A DNA stretch of 64,000 nucleotides from GW2011-AR15 sp964512765 (lineage in GTDB: Archaea > Nanobdellota > Nanobdellia > Woesearchaeales > GW2011-AR15). Position 1 is the first letter of the stretch. The number at the start of each line of letters is the position of its first letter. Under the pieces are notes generated by a model, which was not told the origin of the DNA, made no database searches, and saw only the letters and a list, made by a program, of their open reading frames with translations. Positions 51,153 to 60,026 of this stretch are shown one piece after another. The stretch spans positions 27,513-91,512 of the forward strand of contig CAZEKF010000004.1 in NCBI GenBank assembly GCA_964512765.1. Direction: 5' to 3'. The translations under genes were made by a program, and so were the position numbers.

Positions 51153-53014
51153 AATTAAAAATTATTAGTTCAGTGTTTTTAATATTAATAACTTACTCTG
51201 CCAAGTACGTACAAAGACAATCTAACATCATAAATTTTTTTAAAATTTTATTTCCTTTTTTTCTAATATTGCCTGTTGGTTTTTATTTGTTCAAACTGTT
51301 TTTTAAACAAGAAAAATCATTGTTGCGTACATTATTGGGAGGTTTTGCTATATCTGTTTTTTTAAACTATTTTTTAGTTTTAATCCTTGGATTGTTTAAT
51401 GCTGTTACTTACTCTGCTCTACTAATTTTTTATGGAATTTTATTACTTGGTTTAACTATAAAAACCAAACTTGATTTCAAAATAAAAATTAATGTTTATT
51501 GCCTTGTTATTTTATTATTAATCCTGTTCCCTATTGCGTATTACCAAATAACACAAACCAAATATCTTTTGATAGATACCTTGCCATATGTGGGATCTGT
51601 TCAACAAGTCTCTTCTTTTAATGATTACAATGCATTTTCAAATAACCCTTCTCCGCTTTACTCAGACCATCAAGTGTTACCAATAATTTCAACATATTTT
51701 GGAACATTAAGCATTTTTTCAGGTCTAAAAGCAATTTATGCAATCTCTGGGTTTTTAATTATTCAGAATATATTATTAATACTGAGTTTTTACTTATTAT
51801 CAGAAACGCTTTTTGGTAAAAAAAGTGGCAAATGGTCATTATTATTTTTAATAATGTCTTTTGTATGGGCAAGAACATTAGATGTTCGTGGAACAACAAT
51901 CAGCTTTATTTTTTTATCGGGTGCATTAGCGTTTTTAAAAAGAAATAAGATAATGACTTCAATCTTTCTATCATTATGTTTAATGACTAACCCAGCAATA
52001 GGTTTGATTGTTTATTTAATAGTAACATTATATGGATTGTTTAATCTCTTGCTTGGAGAACATAAAGAAACTGTTGGTTCAGTAAGGTCAATAATAATTT
52101 CAATACTTTTTTCATCTGTTTATCTATATTCAAATGTTAAGGAACTTGTTTCTCCTTTAATTTTTCTCATTGGTTTAATTTTGTTAATAATATTGTACTT
52201 CCTTACTTATATAAAATTCAAGTTTACACCTTCAAAAAAATATCTTAAACCAATTATATTCTTCATTTATTTTACAACAGTTGGTATTTATTTAACTAAA
52301 AACAAAATAATCATGCAATATCCAAGCTTGTTTTTATTATCAGTTATTGGGTTTTTAATGTTTCTGAAATTTAATAAAAAGAATTTGTTATTAGCAGTGT
52401 CATGTTTTCTTGCACCAGTTTTAATAATAAAATACTCGTATTTGATATCACATATTCTTCCCTTTTTTCAAACAGGAAATTTTGTTACAAAAGCTGAGAA
52501 TTATTGTTTAACATATTTTGCTGCATTGTTTGCTTCCTACACTTTAATTTACTTAATAAAAGAACTTAAAATGTCAAAACAAAAGCTCATAACAATTTTT
52601 TATATAATTCTAATTATTGTATTCTTAACAATACCAAGGAATCTTAACAATTATGAAAAAGAATTTCAAGAAAATTCTATTGTTAACAACTACAAATATT
52701 GGATGTCTGGACCGCATCATTTAGCAATTCCGTTACCTGAGGACAAGAGTGTTATTGAAAAAATTGATAATTTAATTCAAAACAATACAATAACCATGGA
52801 TACAAGAATATTGAATCATGACCCAGGATTAGACATTTCTGCTTTCACAGGTGTTAACGAAATCCTAGTCATTAATACTACACAAAGATACTCGAATACA
52901 TTAACAACAAATTTCAGGATGTGGGCAGGTAAAAATGATTTTGGCACAGGAGTTTATTATGATCCAGAAGAATTATCTGAACACGATTATACTTTAGAAG
53001 AACTTTTTTCTTAA
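51149..53014 (+). CDS. Large polytopic membrane protein, GT-C-like
   Basis: A 621-residue protein with at least twelve hydrophobic segments, translationally coupled to the PMT-like gene. A long extracytoplasmic loop near residues 135-180 (DTLPYVGSVQQVSSFNDYN) and a hydrophilic end of about 110 residues fit a GT-C-type transferase or surface-polymer protein. I do not see a clear DxD motif, so assignment to a family is uncertain. The glycosylation context and overlap support a role in surface glycans. Confidence 0.65.
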   Translation: MKLKIISSVFLILITYSAKYVQRQSNIINFFKILFPFFLILPVGFYLFKLFFKQEKSLLRTLLGGFAISVFLNYFLVLILGLFNAVTYSALLIFYGILLLGLTIKTKLDFKIKINVYCLVILLLILFPIAYYQITQTKYLLIDTLPYVGSVQQVSSFNDYNAFSNNPSPLYSDHQVLPIISTYFGTLSIFSGLKAIYAISGFLIIQNILLILSFYLLSETLFGKKSGKWSLLFLIMSFVWARTLDVRGTTISFIFLSGALAFLKRNKIMTSIFLSLCLMTNPAIGLIVYLIVTLYGLFNLLLGEHKETVGSVRSIIISILFSSVYLYSNVKELVSPLIFLIGLILLIILYFLTYIKFKFTPSKKYLKPIIFFIYFTTVGIYLTKNKIIMQYPSLFLLSVIGFLMFLKFNKKNLLLAVSCFLAPVLIIKYSYLISHILPFFQTGNFVTKAENYCLTYFAALFASYTLIYLIKELKMSKQKLITIFYIILIIVFLTIPRNLNNYEKEFQENSIVNNYKYWMSGPHHLAIPLPEDKSVIEKIDNLIQNNTITMDTRILNHDPGLDISAFTGVNEILVINTTQRYSNTLTTNFRMWAGKNDFGTGVYYDPEELSEHDYTLEELFS

Positions 53015-53686
53015 AATAAGTCCAAAGTATAGTATTCCTATTTTTATAGAATCAAACCAGGTTTTGCTTAATTTGGAATAACCTTTTCTAGCTAAGTTTT
53101 TAACAGGAATTTGTTTAATTTTCATTCCAGCTTTTAAAATTTCAATGGTTGATTCTGGAGTAAAGTGTGGACCAGACACAGATATCTTACTTATGATCTT
53201 ATCAAGCGATGTTTTTCTAATCATTCTATAAGTACAACCAACATCAGTTAATCCAAGCTTTTTGTTCCATAATATTTCAATAAGTTTAGAAAGCAAATAA
53301 TTGCCAAACCTAATGTACCCTTTAGGCCTTACAGATTTTCCAATCATTCTGTTTCCAAGCACTAGATCATATCTATCAATATATTTCACGAACAGTAGAA
53401 TATCTTTTGCATCAAATGTATGATCTCCTTCTGTTAATACAATCAAGTCAGATTTTACGTTTTTTAAACCAGTGATGCATGCACGTCCAAACCCTTGTTT
53501 GTTTTCATCAATAACCTTTGCACCAGCTTTCAGTGCAATCTTTTTAGTAGAATCTGTTGAACAATTGTTAATTACTATAATTTCATCAATGATTTTTAAT
53601 TTTTTGAGATCTGTTACAACATGTTTAATTGCTTGTTCTTCATTATACGCAGGGATTACAACAGATACTGATTTGTTTTTGTACAT
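52994..53686 (-). CDS. Glycosyltransferase family 2, dolichol-phosphate mannosyltransferase-like
   Basis: Cytosolic GT-A enzyme, 230 aa. Opening VSVVIPAYNEEQAI, INNCSTDSTKKIA, and the metal-binding TEGDHTFDAKD (DxD region) match DPM1/GtrB-type proteins, as does VLGNRMIG...GNYLLSKLIEILW. The C-terminal helix is short, with no large membrane anchor. It would make polyprenyl-phosphate hexose, a donor for the GT-C transferases next to it. Converges on 51149 with 21-bp overlap. Confidence 0.9.
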   Translation of the reverse strand: MYKNKSVSVVIPAYNEEQAIKHVVTDLKKLKIIDEIIVINNCSTDSTKKIALKAGAKVIDENKQGFGRACITGLKNVKSDLIVLTEGDHTFDAKDILLFVKYIDRYDLVLGNRMIGKSVRPKGYIRFGNYLLSKLIEILWNKKLGLTDVGCTYRMIRKTSLDKIISKISVSGPHFTPESTIEILKAGMKIKQIPVKNLARKGYSKLSKTWFDSIKIGILYFGLILRKKFF

Positions 53687-53771
53687 TAATGAAATACATG
53701 TAATAAGTTTATAAAAATCTTTTCAGCCATATCGATAAATTTAATAAGGACATGTTTCTATAAATTAGAGT

Positions 53772-54302
53772 ATGTTTGAAAAATATTCTATGATATTAAG
53801 TAACGCGCCAAACAATATGACGTTTAGGTCAAACCATGGTGAGGTTAAAAGTTTAAGAGAACTAAGATCTGTTCTTGTTAATAAAGGTAAGAAATTCTTT
53901 AATGAACATGTTAATGAAAATGAAAACCATTTTGCTACCTGGGTTCAAGATGTGTTTCAGGATTATGAACTATCTGAATCAATGCATAATACAAAGTCTT
54001 TTAGAGATACAGTGACTGTGTTAGATAAAAGAATTAAGTATCTGGAGTTATGGCTTAACCATCACCAAGACAATGAGGTTTTGAACAGTTATCTTACTTC
54101 TGGACCGTTCTCATTGAACAAAGTTATGAACCATGAACCATATGAACCAGAACATCAAGTTTTTGAAACCGTGTTAAATCACAGTATTGAAAACTTGGAT
54201 GTTTATGACAAAGCAGTTTCTATGTTTGATAATAAGCTTAATTTAAAATTATTAGAATTCAAAAAAACATCATTCTTTAATAGAATATTTAAAAGAAAAT
54301 AG
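53772..54302 (+). CDS. Hypothetical protein, 176 aa
   Basis: Helical, hydrophilic protein without membrane segment; contains EHVNENENHFATWVQDVFQDYEL and ends FFNRIFKRK. It lies 15 bp before truD and is probably on the same transcript. I recognise no family. The TATA-like AATAAGGA stretch upstream is weak. Confidence 0.55.
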   Translation: MFEKYSMILSNAPNNMTFRSNHGEVKSLRELRSVLVNKGKKFFNEHVNENENHFATWVQDVFQDYELSESMHNTKSFRDTVTVLDKRIKYLELWLNHHQDNEVLNSYLTSGPFSLNKVMNHEPYEPEHQVFETVLNHSIENLDVYDKAVSMFDNKLNLKLLEFKKTSFFNRIFKRK

Positions 54303-54317
54303 GTTTCTTGTTTTTTA

Positions 54318-55322
54318 ATGTACAAACTAAAACAAATTCCAGAAGATTTTATTGTTGAAGAAATACCTTTGTTTGAGTTTAAAGATAAAGGTAAGTATAC
54401 TTATTTCTTATTAGAAAAAAAAGAATATAATACAGAGAGAGTAATACAAAATCTATCTAAGTATTATAATATACCAAGGAAAAAGTTTAGTTACGCAGGT
54501 AACAAAGATAAACATGCAATAACTAAACAATATGTTTCTGTTAAAGGTAAAATAACAAATAAAGAATTCACAGATTATTCTGTTAGGGTTGTGGGTTATG
54601 GAAATGAACCTATTTCATTAGGAGATTTGAAGGGAAATAAGTTTACAATAACTGTAAGAAACATTGACAAAAAACCATACCAAGTTATAAGTACTATAAA
54701 TTACTTTGATGATCAAAGATTTGGTAAATGTAACTTAGAGATTGGGCAGGCAATTTTAAAAAAGGATTTTAAAAAAGCTGCTAATTTAATTGATTTAAAA
54801 GAAGTTAAAGAACATTTAAAACAAAATCCTAACGACAATATTGGTGCAATTAAAAAAACACCTTTTAAAATTCTGAAATTATATGTTCATGCAGTACAAA
54901 GTTATTTATGGAATGAACTCACAGCAGAATATGTTAAACAAAAAACTAAAGATTATTTTGAAGTTGGTTATAAACACGGACAATTTGTTTTTTCTGATAG
55001 TAAAATAATAAATATTACAATTCCTTTAATTGCATTTGACACAGAATTTGAAAATAAAGAGATTGAAAATTTGTACAATGAAATCCTAAATAAAAACAGA
55101 TTGTCATTGAGAGATTTCATAATAAGACAAATACCAGACATTACTCCTCATGGAAGTGAAAGGGATTTAATTAATGAAGTTAAAAATTTAAAAATTAGTA
55201 ATTTAGAAAAAGATGATTTAAACAAAATTATGAAAAAAATAAAACTTAGTTTTGAATTAAACAAAGGAAGTTATGCAACTATTGTTATCAAGAACTTGCT
55301 ATTTGCTCAACAACCACACTAA
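54318..55322 (+). CDS. truD: tRNA pseudouridine synthase D
   Basis: Forms pseudouridine (position 13 in bacteria) in tRNA. Start motif LKQIPEDFIVEEIPLFEF, the catalytic Asp in FSYAGNKDKHAITKQ near residue 70, then NYFDDQRFG and a C-terminal RDFIIRQIPDI. At 334 aa it has a reduced insertion domain compared with bacterial proteins. Its end overlaps the convergent adk by 35 bp. Confidence 0.93.
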   Translation: MYKLKQIPEDFIVEEIPLFEFKDKGKYTYFLLEKKEYNTERVIQNLSKYYNIPRKKFSYAGNKDKHAITKQYVSVKGKITNKEFTDYSVRVVGYGNEPISLGDLKGNKFTITVRNIDKKPYQVISTINYFDDQRFGKCNLEIGQAILKKDFKKAANLIDLKEVKEHLKQNPNDNIGAIKKTPFKILKLYVHAVQSYLWNELTAEYVKQKTKDYFEVGYKHGQFVFSDSKIINITIPLIAFDTEFENKEIENLYNEILNKNRLSLRDFIIRQIPDITPHGSERDLINEVKNLKISNLEKDDLNKIMKKIKLSFELNKGSYATIVIKNLLFAQQPH

Positions 55323-55917
55323 CTTCTTCAATACTTGGAGAAGCGTCTACATTAATAATTAATTTTTTCACAGTATAATAATTGATCAAAGGTTCTGTTT
55401 TTTTATGATATTCTTCTAATCTTTTAATAACAGCTTCTGGTTTATCATCTTCTCTTTGTATTATTTCATTACTGCACTTGTCACAAACATTTTCTTTCTG
55501 AGGTTTTTTAAACATTATATGATACATTGCACCACAGTTAAGACAGGTTCTTCTGCCGGAAATTCTTTTAACAACTTCTTCTTCACTTAATTCAAAGTTG
55601 ATAACCTTACCAATAACTTGAATATTATCTAAAAACTCTGCCTGGTTAATTGTTCTTGGATAGCCGTCTAATATATATCCTTTTGAACAATCTTCTTTTT
55701 CTAACCTTTCTTTAACCATATTGTTAGTTATCTCATCAGGCACTAATATTCCTTTATCATTATATTCTTGCGCTTTTATTCCTAGCTCAGTTTTATTCTT
55801 AATATTAGTACGAAAAATATCACCTGTAGAAATTTGTGGAATACCTATTTTTTCAGATAATATCTTTGCCTGTGTACCTTTCCCTGATCCCGGCGGTCCT
55901 AAAAAAATTAGTTTCAT
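55288..55917 (-). CDS. adk: Adenylate kinase with zinc-binding lid
   Basis: Converts AMP and ATP to ADP. P-loop GPPGSGKGTQ at residues 7-16, AMP site STGDIFRTN, DGYPRTINQAE near 84-94, and LID cysteines CLNCG...CDKCS around 127-147 that bind zinc. This is the bacterial-type long adenylate kinase rather than the typical archaeal trimeric enzyme. Length 209 aa. The preceding gene at 55927 (same strand) is 9 bp away, likely the same transcript. Confidence 0.95.
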   Translation of the reverse strand: MKLIFLGPPGSGKGTQAKILSEKIGIPQISTGDIFRTNIKNKTELGIKAQEYNDKGILVPDEITNNMVKERLEKEDCSKGYILDGYPRTINQAEFLDNIQVIGKVINFELSEEEVVKRISGRRTCLNCGAMYHIMFKKPQKENVCDKCSNEIIQREDDKPEAVIKRLEEYHKKTEPLINYYTVKKLIINVDASPSIEEVSVVVEQIASS

Positions 55918-55926
55918 TTTTTATCC

Positions 55927-56388
55927 TTAACCAAAATAACTCATGTCGTTCTTAATATTTGTTTCCTTTTTCCAGATATTACTTAACATTCTCATGTGCT
56001 TTTCAATCTCGGGTTTTAACTTTGTAAATTGTTCATAACTTTTTATGATAAACTTTGCATTATCTTCTTCAGTATTATTAACAGACACAAGATTTGAATA
56101 TTGGATAATACTTGTTAATTTTTTAAAGAGTAAGTAAGCATTTTCCTTAGTGTTGTCATCTATGTGTTTAAGCTGATACATATTAGTTAAATTAGCTTCT
56201 GGCTGTATCATAGACTCAATCAAGTTTGCATAAAACTCAACTTTTTCCCTTATCTTAACTCTAATTTTGTTTAATATTAATTCAGAGTTTTCATCAATAT
56301 CTTCAATGTCAAAGTTAATGTTCAACTCAGAATATTCAGGCAACGAATATTTTTGTTTTAATTTATTATATTTTTCTTTGAATGACAT
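55927..56388 (-). CDS. Hypothetical helical protein, about 153 aa
   Basis: ATG 56388 (MSFKEKYNKLKQKY) is preferred over 56406, with a TATA-like ACCTTTTAATATATAC about 30 nt upstream. The protein is helical, with NTKENAYLLFKKLTSIIQYSN in the middle, and has no membrane segment. It is divergent from the TadC-like gene, which may share a promoter zone. No family recognised. Confidence 0.55.
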   Translation of the reverse strand: MSFKEKYNKLKQKYSLPEYSELNINFDIEDIDENSELILNKIRVKIREKVEFYANLIESMIQPEANLTNMYQLKHIDDNTKENAYLLFKKLTSIIQYSNLVSVNNTEEDNAKFIIKSYEQFTKLKPEIEKHMRMLSNIWKKETNIKNDMSYFG

Positions 56389-56493
56389 GATTAACTTAAG
56401 ATTCAATGTATATATTAAAAGGTTTTGAAAAAATATTTCGAAATCCTTTTATACTAGCCATTCTACTTTATACATAAAAAAGAGGGTATGTTT

Positions 56494-58695
56494 ATGGTAT
56501 TAAGTGAAGACGAACTTAAAAAAGAAATTAAAACATTCACTGAACAACATACTTCTTCTGTTAAATCTGATGAGTTTATCCAATTCAAAAAAGAAATTTT
56601 GCCTATACACTTTAATTTTTATGAAAAAGCATGCAACTTCTGCGCAAAAATTCTGGCAATAAAAGCAGACCCTAAAAAACAAGTTGATTTACAAGAAGCT
56701 CTTGACACATGCCATTTAAACACAACAACAACAGGTGTTACTGCGTTTGCTATCCTTTTTCCATTGGTTTATATGTTGATAGGTGTTGCTGCATCATTTC
56801 TAATAACAACTTTTCTGATGGGAGGTGAAAGTACATTATTCTTTGTTTCTATGTTTATATTAACAGGCATTGGTATGATTATTCCGTTATCCACATTACC
56901 TAAAGTAATGGCAAACAATTGGAGATTAAAAGCTAGCAACCAGATGGTTATGTCAATCTTTTACATTGTGTCATACATGAGACATACGTCAAATTTTGAA
57001 CTAGCAATTAAATTCACTTCTGATCATATTGCTCCACCACTTTCGTTAGACTTTAAAAAAATGATGTGGAACGTTGAAACATCTAAATACGAGTCTATGA
57101 AAGATTCTGTTGATGCATACCTTGAAACATGGAAAAAATATAATCCAGAATTTGTTGAAAGCATGCACCTTATCCAAGCATCATTGTTTGAGTCAACTGA
57201 AAAAAAACGTATTAATTCACTTGAAAAAGCACTATCTCTTATTTTAGATTCAACTTATGAAAAAATGCTGCATTTTGCCCAGGATTTGAAATCACCGATT
57301 ACAATGCTTCACATGATGGGAGTGATATTACCTATCCTTGGCCTGGTTATTTTGCCTTTAGTTGTAAGTTTCATGGATACTGTAAAATGGTACCATATTT
57401 CTGTGTTGTATAACATACTTTTACCAGTAGGTGTGTGGTATCTAGGAAAAGTTATTTTGTCAACAAGACCAACAGGATACGGTCAAGCAGACATAACAGA
57501 CATTAACCCTGAACTTAAAAAACATACAATGCTTAACCTTGGCCTTGGTAGTAAAACATTTTCTATAGACCCAAAATGGATTGCACTGATAATTATTTTA
57601 CTCTTTTTTACTATTGGTAATTTGCCAATAATTATCCATAGTATAAATGATCTAAAAGGCGAAACATTTGACATTATTGTCAATGACAAAATCTTAAAAA
57701 CCAATGACTCTGAAAAAATCGCAGCTGCAAAATTTAGTTTTTTAGGATATAAGAAAGATAAGAATGGTGAAATTATTGGTCCGTACGGCATAGGTTCTAC
57801 TTTGATCAGTATCTGTATTCCATTAGGATTAGCATTAGGTCTAGGATTTTATTATAAAGCCAAAACTAAAAAACTAATGAAAATCCGTGAAAAAACTCGT
57901 GAATTAGAAAATGAGTTTGCATCTGCACTCTTCCAGTTAGGGAATAGAATTGGTGATGGTTTACCAGCAGAAATTGCGTTTAGTAAAGTTGCAGAGATCA
58001 TGGAAAATACTGTCTCTGGCAGATTTTTTGATTTAGTATCCACAAATGTAGCAACATTAGGCATGGGAGTTGAAGAAGCTATTTTTAATAAAAAATATGG
58101 TGCTATCAACAAATATCCTTCTGCTTTGATTGAAAGTTCAATGAAAGTTTTTATTGAGAGTGCAAAAAAAGGCCCTGACGTTGCATCTGAATCATTGATT
58201 AATATTTCTACTTATATAAAAGAAATGCATCGCGTTGATGAAAGATTAAAAGATTTAATGGCAGAAATAACAAGCAGTATGAAGTCACAGATTAATTTCT
58301 TAGCACCTTTAATTTCAGGGATAGTAATTGGATTAACGTCTATGATTACAACGATTCTTGGAACATTGGGATATCAAATAACTAGTTTTTCTGAAGGTGG
58401 TGAACTTGGCGCAAGCGGTGCACAAGGTGCAGGGTTATTAGAATTATTTGGAGATAGTATTCCAACATTTTATTTCCAGATAGTTGTTGGTGTTTATGTA
58501 GTCCAAATAACGTATTTGTTAACAACCATGTTAAATGTTATTCAAAATGGTTATGATCCATTGAATGAAAAACATTTGTTAGGTCAATTTATTAAAAAAA
58601 GTGGTGTAATGTACAGCACAATTGCATTTTTCATAATATTATTGTTCAACCTAATAGCTGGAAGCGTTGTTTCTGGGTTGAATATTGTTGGTTAA
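56494..58695 (+). CDS. TadC/FlaJ-type membrane protein (T2SF domains)
   Basis: Membrane platform of type IV pilus-like or archaellum-like machines. ATG 56494 is chosen because GAGGG (56482-56486) lies 7 nt before it. A first half has a cytosolic stretch, membrane helices near 85-130 and 270-310; the second T2SF half (ENEFASALFQLGNRIGDGLPAE near 470 through MKSQINFLAPLISGIVIGL) is a clear T2SF domain, followed by three more helices. Total about 733 aa is the size of a fused or duplicated TadC protein. No secretion ATPase gene is adjacent in this window. Confidence 0.85.
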   Translation: MVLSEDELKKEIKTFTEQHTSSVKSDEFIQFKKEILPIHFNFYEKACNFCAKILAIKADPKKQVDLQEALDTCHLNTTTTGVTAFAILFPLVYMLIGVAASFLITTFLMGGESTLFFVSMFILTGIGMIIPLSTLPKVMANNWRLKASNQMVMSIFYIVSYMRHTSNFELAIKFTSDHIAPPLSLDFKKMMWNVETSKYESMKDSVDAYLETWKKYNPEFVESMHLIQASLFESTEKKRINSLEKALSLILDSTYEKMLHFAQDLKSPITMLHMMGVILPILGLVILPLVVSFMDTVKWYHISVLYNILLPVGVWYLGKVILSTRPTGYGQADITDINPELKKHTMLNLGLGSKTFSIDPKWIALIIILLFFTIGNLPIIIHSINDLKGETFDIIVNDKILKTNDSEKIAAAKFSFLGYKKDKNGEIIGPYGIGSTLISICIPLGLALGLGFYYKAKTKKLMKIREKTRELENEFASALFQLGNRIGDGLPAEIAFSKVAEIMENTVSGRFFDLVSTNVATLGMGVEEAIFNKKYGAINKYPSALIESSMKVFIESAKKGPDVASESLINISTYIKEMHRVDERLKDLMAEITSSMKSQINFLAPLISGIVIGLTSMITTILGTLGYQITSFSEGGELGASGAQGAGLLELFGDSIPTFYFQIVVGVYVVQITYLLTTMLNVIQNGYDPLNEKHLLGQFIKKSGVMYSTIAFFIILLFNLIAGSVVSGLNIVG

Positions 58696-58706
58696 AAAGA
58701 AAAAAA

Positions 58707-58856
58707 CGCCTCAAGCCAGACTCGAACTGGCGACCTCTACCGACACATAAAATGTGTTTGCGGTGGCTGCGAACAGGTTTAACAGCTTCGTGTTCTCAAA
58801 GAGAAGCGCACGCTCTACCTGTTGCTCCGTGTGTCTCACGTCTAAGCTATTGAGGC
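58707..58856 (-). tRNA. tRNA with three apparent introns (anticodon CTC by counting, tRNA-Glu)
   Basis: Acceptor GCCTCAA (58856-58850) pairs with TTGAGGC (58714-58708), T-arm GCCAG-TTCGAGT-CTGGC. D-stem GCTT/GAGC is separated by a D-loop with about 20 extra nt (about 58841-58820) that hold CGTG-AGACA-CACG. By counting after the D-stem, 27-31 is TGCGC, loop TTCTC, anticodon CTC (58803-58801), then a roughly 26-nt insert (58799-58774) that includes GAGAA complementary to TTCTC; 40-43 CGCA closes the stem (31-39 mismatch). A further 31 nt (58767-58737) with an ACCG...CGGT hairpin precedes AGGTC (44-48). Removal of all three leaves about 73 nt. Isotype is less certain than the acceptor and T-arm. 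Nt 1-15 overlap the end of the nuclease gene. Confidence 0.7.
58842..58856. repeat. Direct repeat, inner copy (tRNA nt 1-15)
   Basis: CTAAGCTATTGAGGC, identical at 59691-59705. This copy is the working 5' end of the tRNA and also the last codons of the nuclease gene. Confidence 0.9.
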
Positions 58857-59621
58857 ATTAATGAACTCTTTCAATTTTGGAAGAGTTGTAATTACAGGAC
58901 TTTTGAGAAATTTATAAAACTTTCTGAAAATTCTTGGAATATAGAAGCATAAAACATAATTCTGTGCTTCATAATCATTACACTTCCTTTTTAAGTTCTT
59001 TATTCTTTTTTCACTTGGATGCTTCCACTCTGTGACTTCAACAAGCACATTTTTATATTTAAAATCAGGAAAATAAGCTTTATCCTTTATATTTATATAA
59101 GGTTCATATTCAACACCATTAAAATGTTTTATTAGATAGTCTCCTACTTCTTTCTCTAGTTCATTTCTTACTTTTGTCCCATTAGTGAGACTATATTGAT
59201 ATCCTCTACCAACTTTTTTGAATCTTTCGTATTGCCAAGTGTAATATTTCTTTGGTTCATTTTCTCTCATATACTTATGCCATTCAACTAGTCTTTTATG
59301 AGTAACTTTTCTGAGCCTTTCAACAGTCTCTTGAAATGTCCCATTTTCTTTTTTCCTCATAATTAATATGTTTCCTCCCTTTATTTGTGCCCAGTTATGA
59401 GGTAATTTTTCTTTATAGTTCATTTCATTTAGACTGATATTGAGAAAATTACATATTTCCAATGCATGTTTTTCAGAAAGAACTCTTTTTTCAAGTTTAA
59501 TACTTGAAATTGAACCCTTTGGTAACTTTGTTGATTTGGCAAGTTTTCTTTCTGAACCAGCTTTTTTAATAGCTCTTTGAAGTAATTCTCTTTGTTTTCC
59601 TTTTTTGAATTTATAAAACAT
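58842..59621 (-). CDS. HTH-nuclease (homing-endonuclease-like), inserted upstream of tRNA
   Basis: ATG 59621 is preferred because a TATA box (TTTAAA, 59680-59685) puts the transcript start near 59655; the ATG at 59672 lies before it. Residues 1-75 form a helix-turn-helix (SERKLAKSTKLPKGSISSIK). At about 180-215 is YEPYI...YFPDF...VLVEVTEW, which fits the Glu-PD-ExT metal-binding pattern of a PD-(D/E)xK/Vsr-like nuclease such as the EDxHD homing endonucleases. The stop codon TAG lies inside tRNA nt 12-14; tRNA nt 1-15 encode the last residues ASIA. Flanked by the 15-bp direct repeats. Confidence 0.75.
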   Translation of the reverse strand: MFYKFKKGKQRELLQRAIKKAGSERKLAKSTKLPKGSISSIKLEKRVLSEKHALEICNFLNISLNEMNYKEKLPHNWAQIKGGNILIMRKKENGTFQETVERLRKVTHKRLVEWHKYMRENEPKKYYTWQYERFKKVGRGYQYSLTNGTKVRNELEKEVGDYLIKHFNGVEYEPYINIKDKAYFPDFKYKNVLVEVTEWKHPSEKRIKNLKRKCNDYEAQNYVLCFYIPRIFRKFYKFLKSPVITTLPKLKEFINASIA

Positions 59622-59690
59622 TTTTATCAATATTGGCTCTTTTAATGTAAAATGTTTTATCAATAAAAACAAAGAACTATTTAAACATTA

Positions 59691-59705
59691 CTAAGCTATT
59701 GAGGC
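59691..59705. repeat. Direct repeat, outer copy of tRNA nt 1-15
   Basis: Exact copy of 58842-58856; the flanking bases differ on both sides. It lies 849 bp from the inner copy and 6 nt past the nuclease TATA box. Confidence 0.9.
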
Positions 59706-59729
59706 TTACAGTTCTGGATTGATAGTGAA

Positions 59730-59737
59730 TTTATATA
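59730..59737 (-). promoter_or_regulatory. Original tRNA promoter (TATA box)
   Basis: TATATAAA on the minus strand, centre about 28 nt from the outer tRNA 5' nucleotide at 59705. No such box stands before the inner copy at 58856. Confidence 0.65.
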
Positions 59738-59765
59738 GTTTTCTTTAGAAAGTTTTTTATATATT

Positions 59766-60026
59766 ACTTACATTGTAAGTAATTGTAATAGAAAATATTA
59801 AATAGTAGTTACTTACATTGTAAGTANNNNNNNNNNNNNNNNNNNNNNNNNNNNNNNNNNNNNNNNNNNNNNNNNNNNNNNNNNNNNNNNNNNNNNNNNN
59901 NNNNNNNNNNNNNNNNNNNNNNNNNNATTGTAAGTAATTGTAATAGAAAATATTAAATAGTAGTTACTTACATTGTAAGTAATTGTAATAGAAAATATTA
60001 AATAGTAGTTACTTACATTGTAAGTA
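59766..60026. repeat. Tandem array of a 45-bp unit with a palindromic core
   Basis: Units begin at 59766, 59811, (gap), 59921, 59966, 60011, each with ACTTACA-T-TGTAAGT (15 bp, perfect arms) and an invariant 29-bp AT-rich spacer (ATTGTAATAG...). Two units are seen before the gap and two and a fraction after, all identical. It ends 9 bp before the HTH frame at 60035. Not a CRISPR, because the spacers are the same. Operator array, iterons or partition site are possible. Confidence 0.85.
59827..59926. other. Assembly gap, 100 Ns
   Basis: Exactly 100 unknown bases within the tandem array. A round number suggests an estimated or placeholder length, so the true repeat count is unknown. Confidence 0.98.

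Noticed and set aside
59622..59672. Upstream start of the nuclease gene
   Set aside because: It lies upstream of the transcript start predicted from the TATA box at 59680-59685.
59766..60026. CRISPR array
   Set aside because: The repeat unit includes the spacer and all spacers are identical; no cas genes are near.
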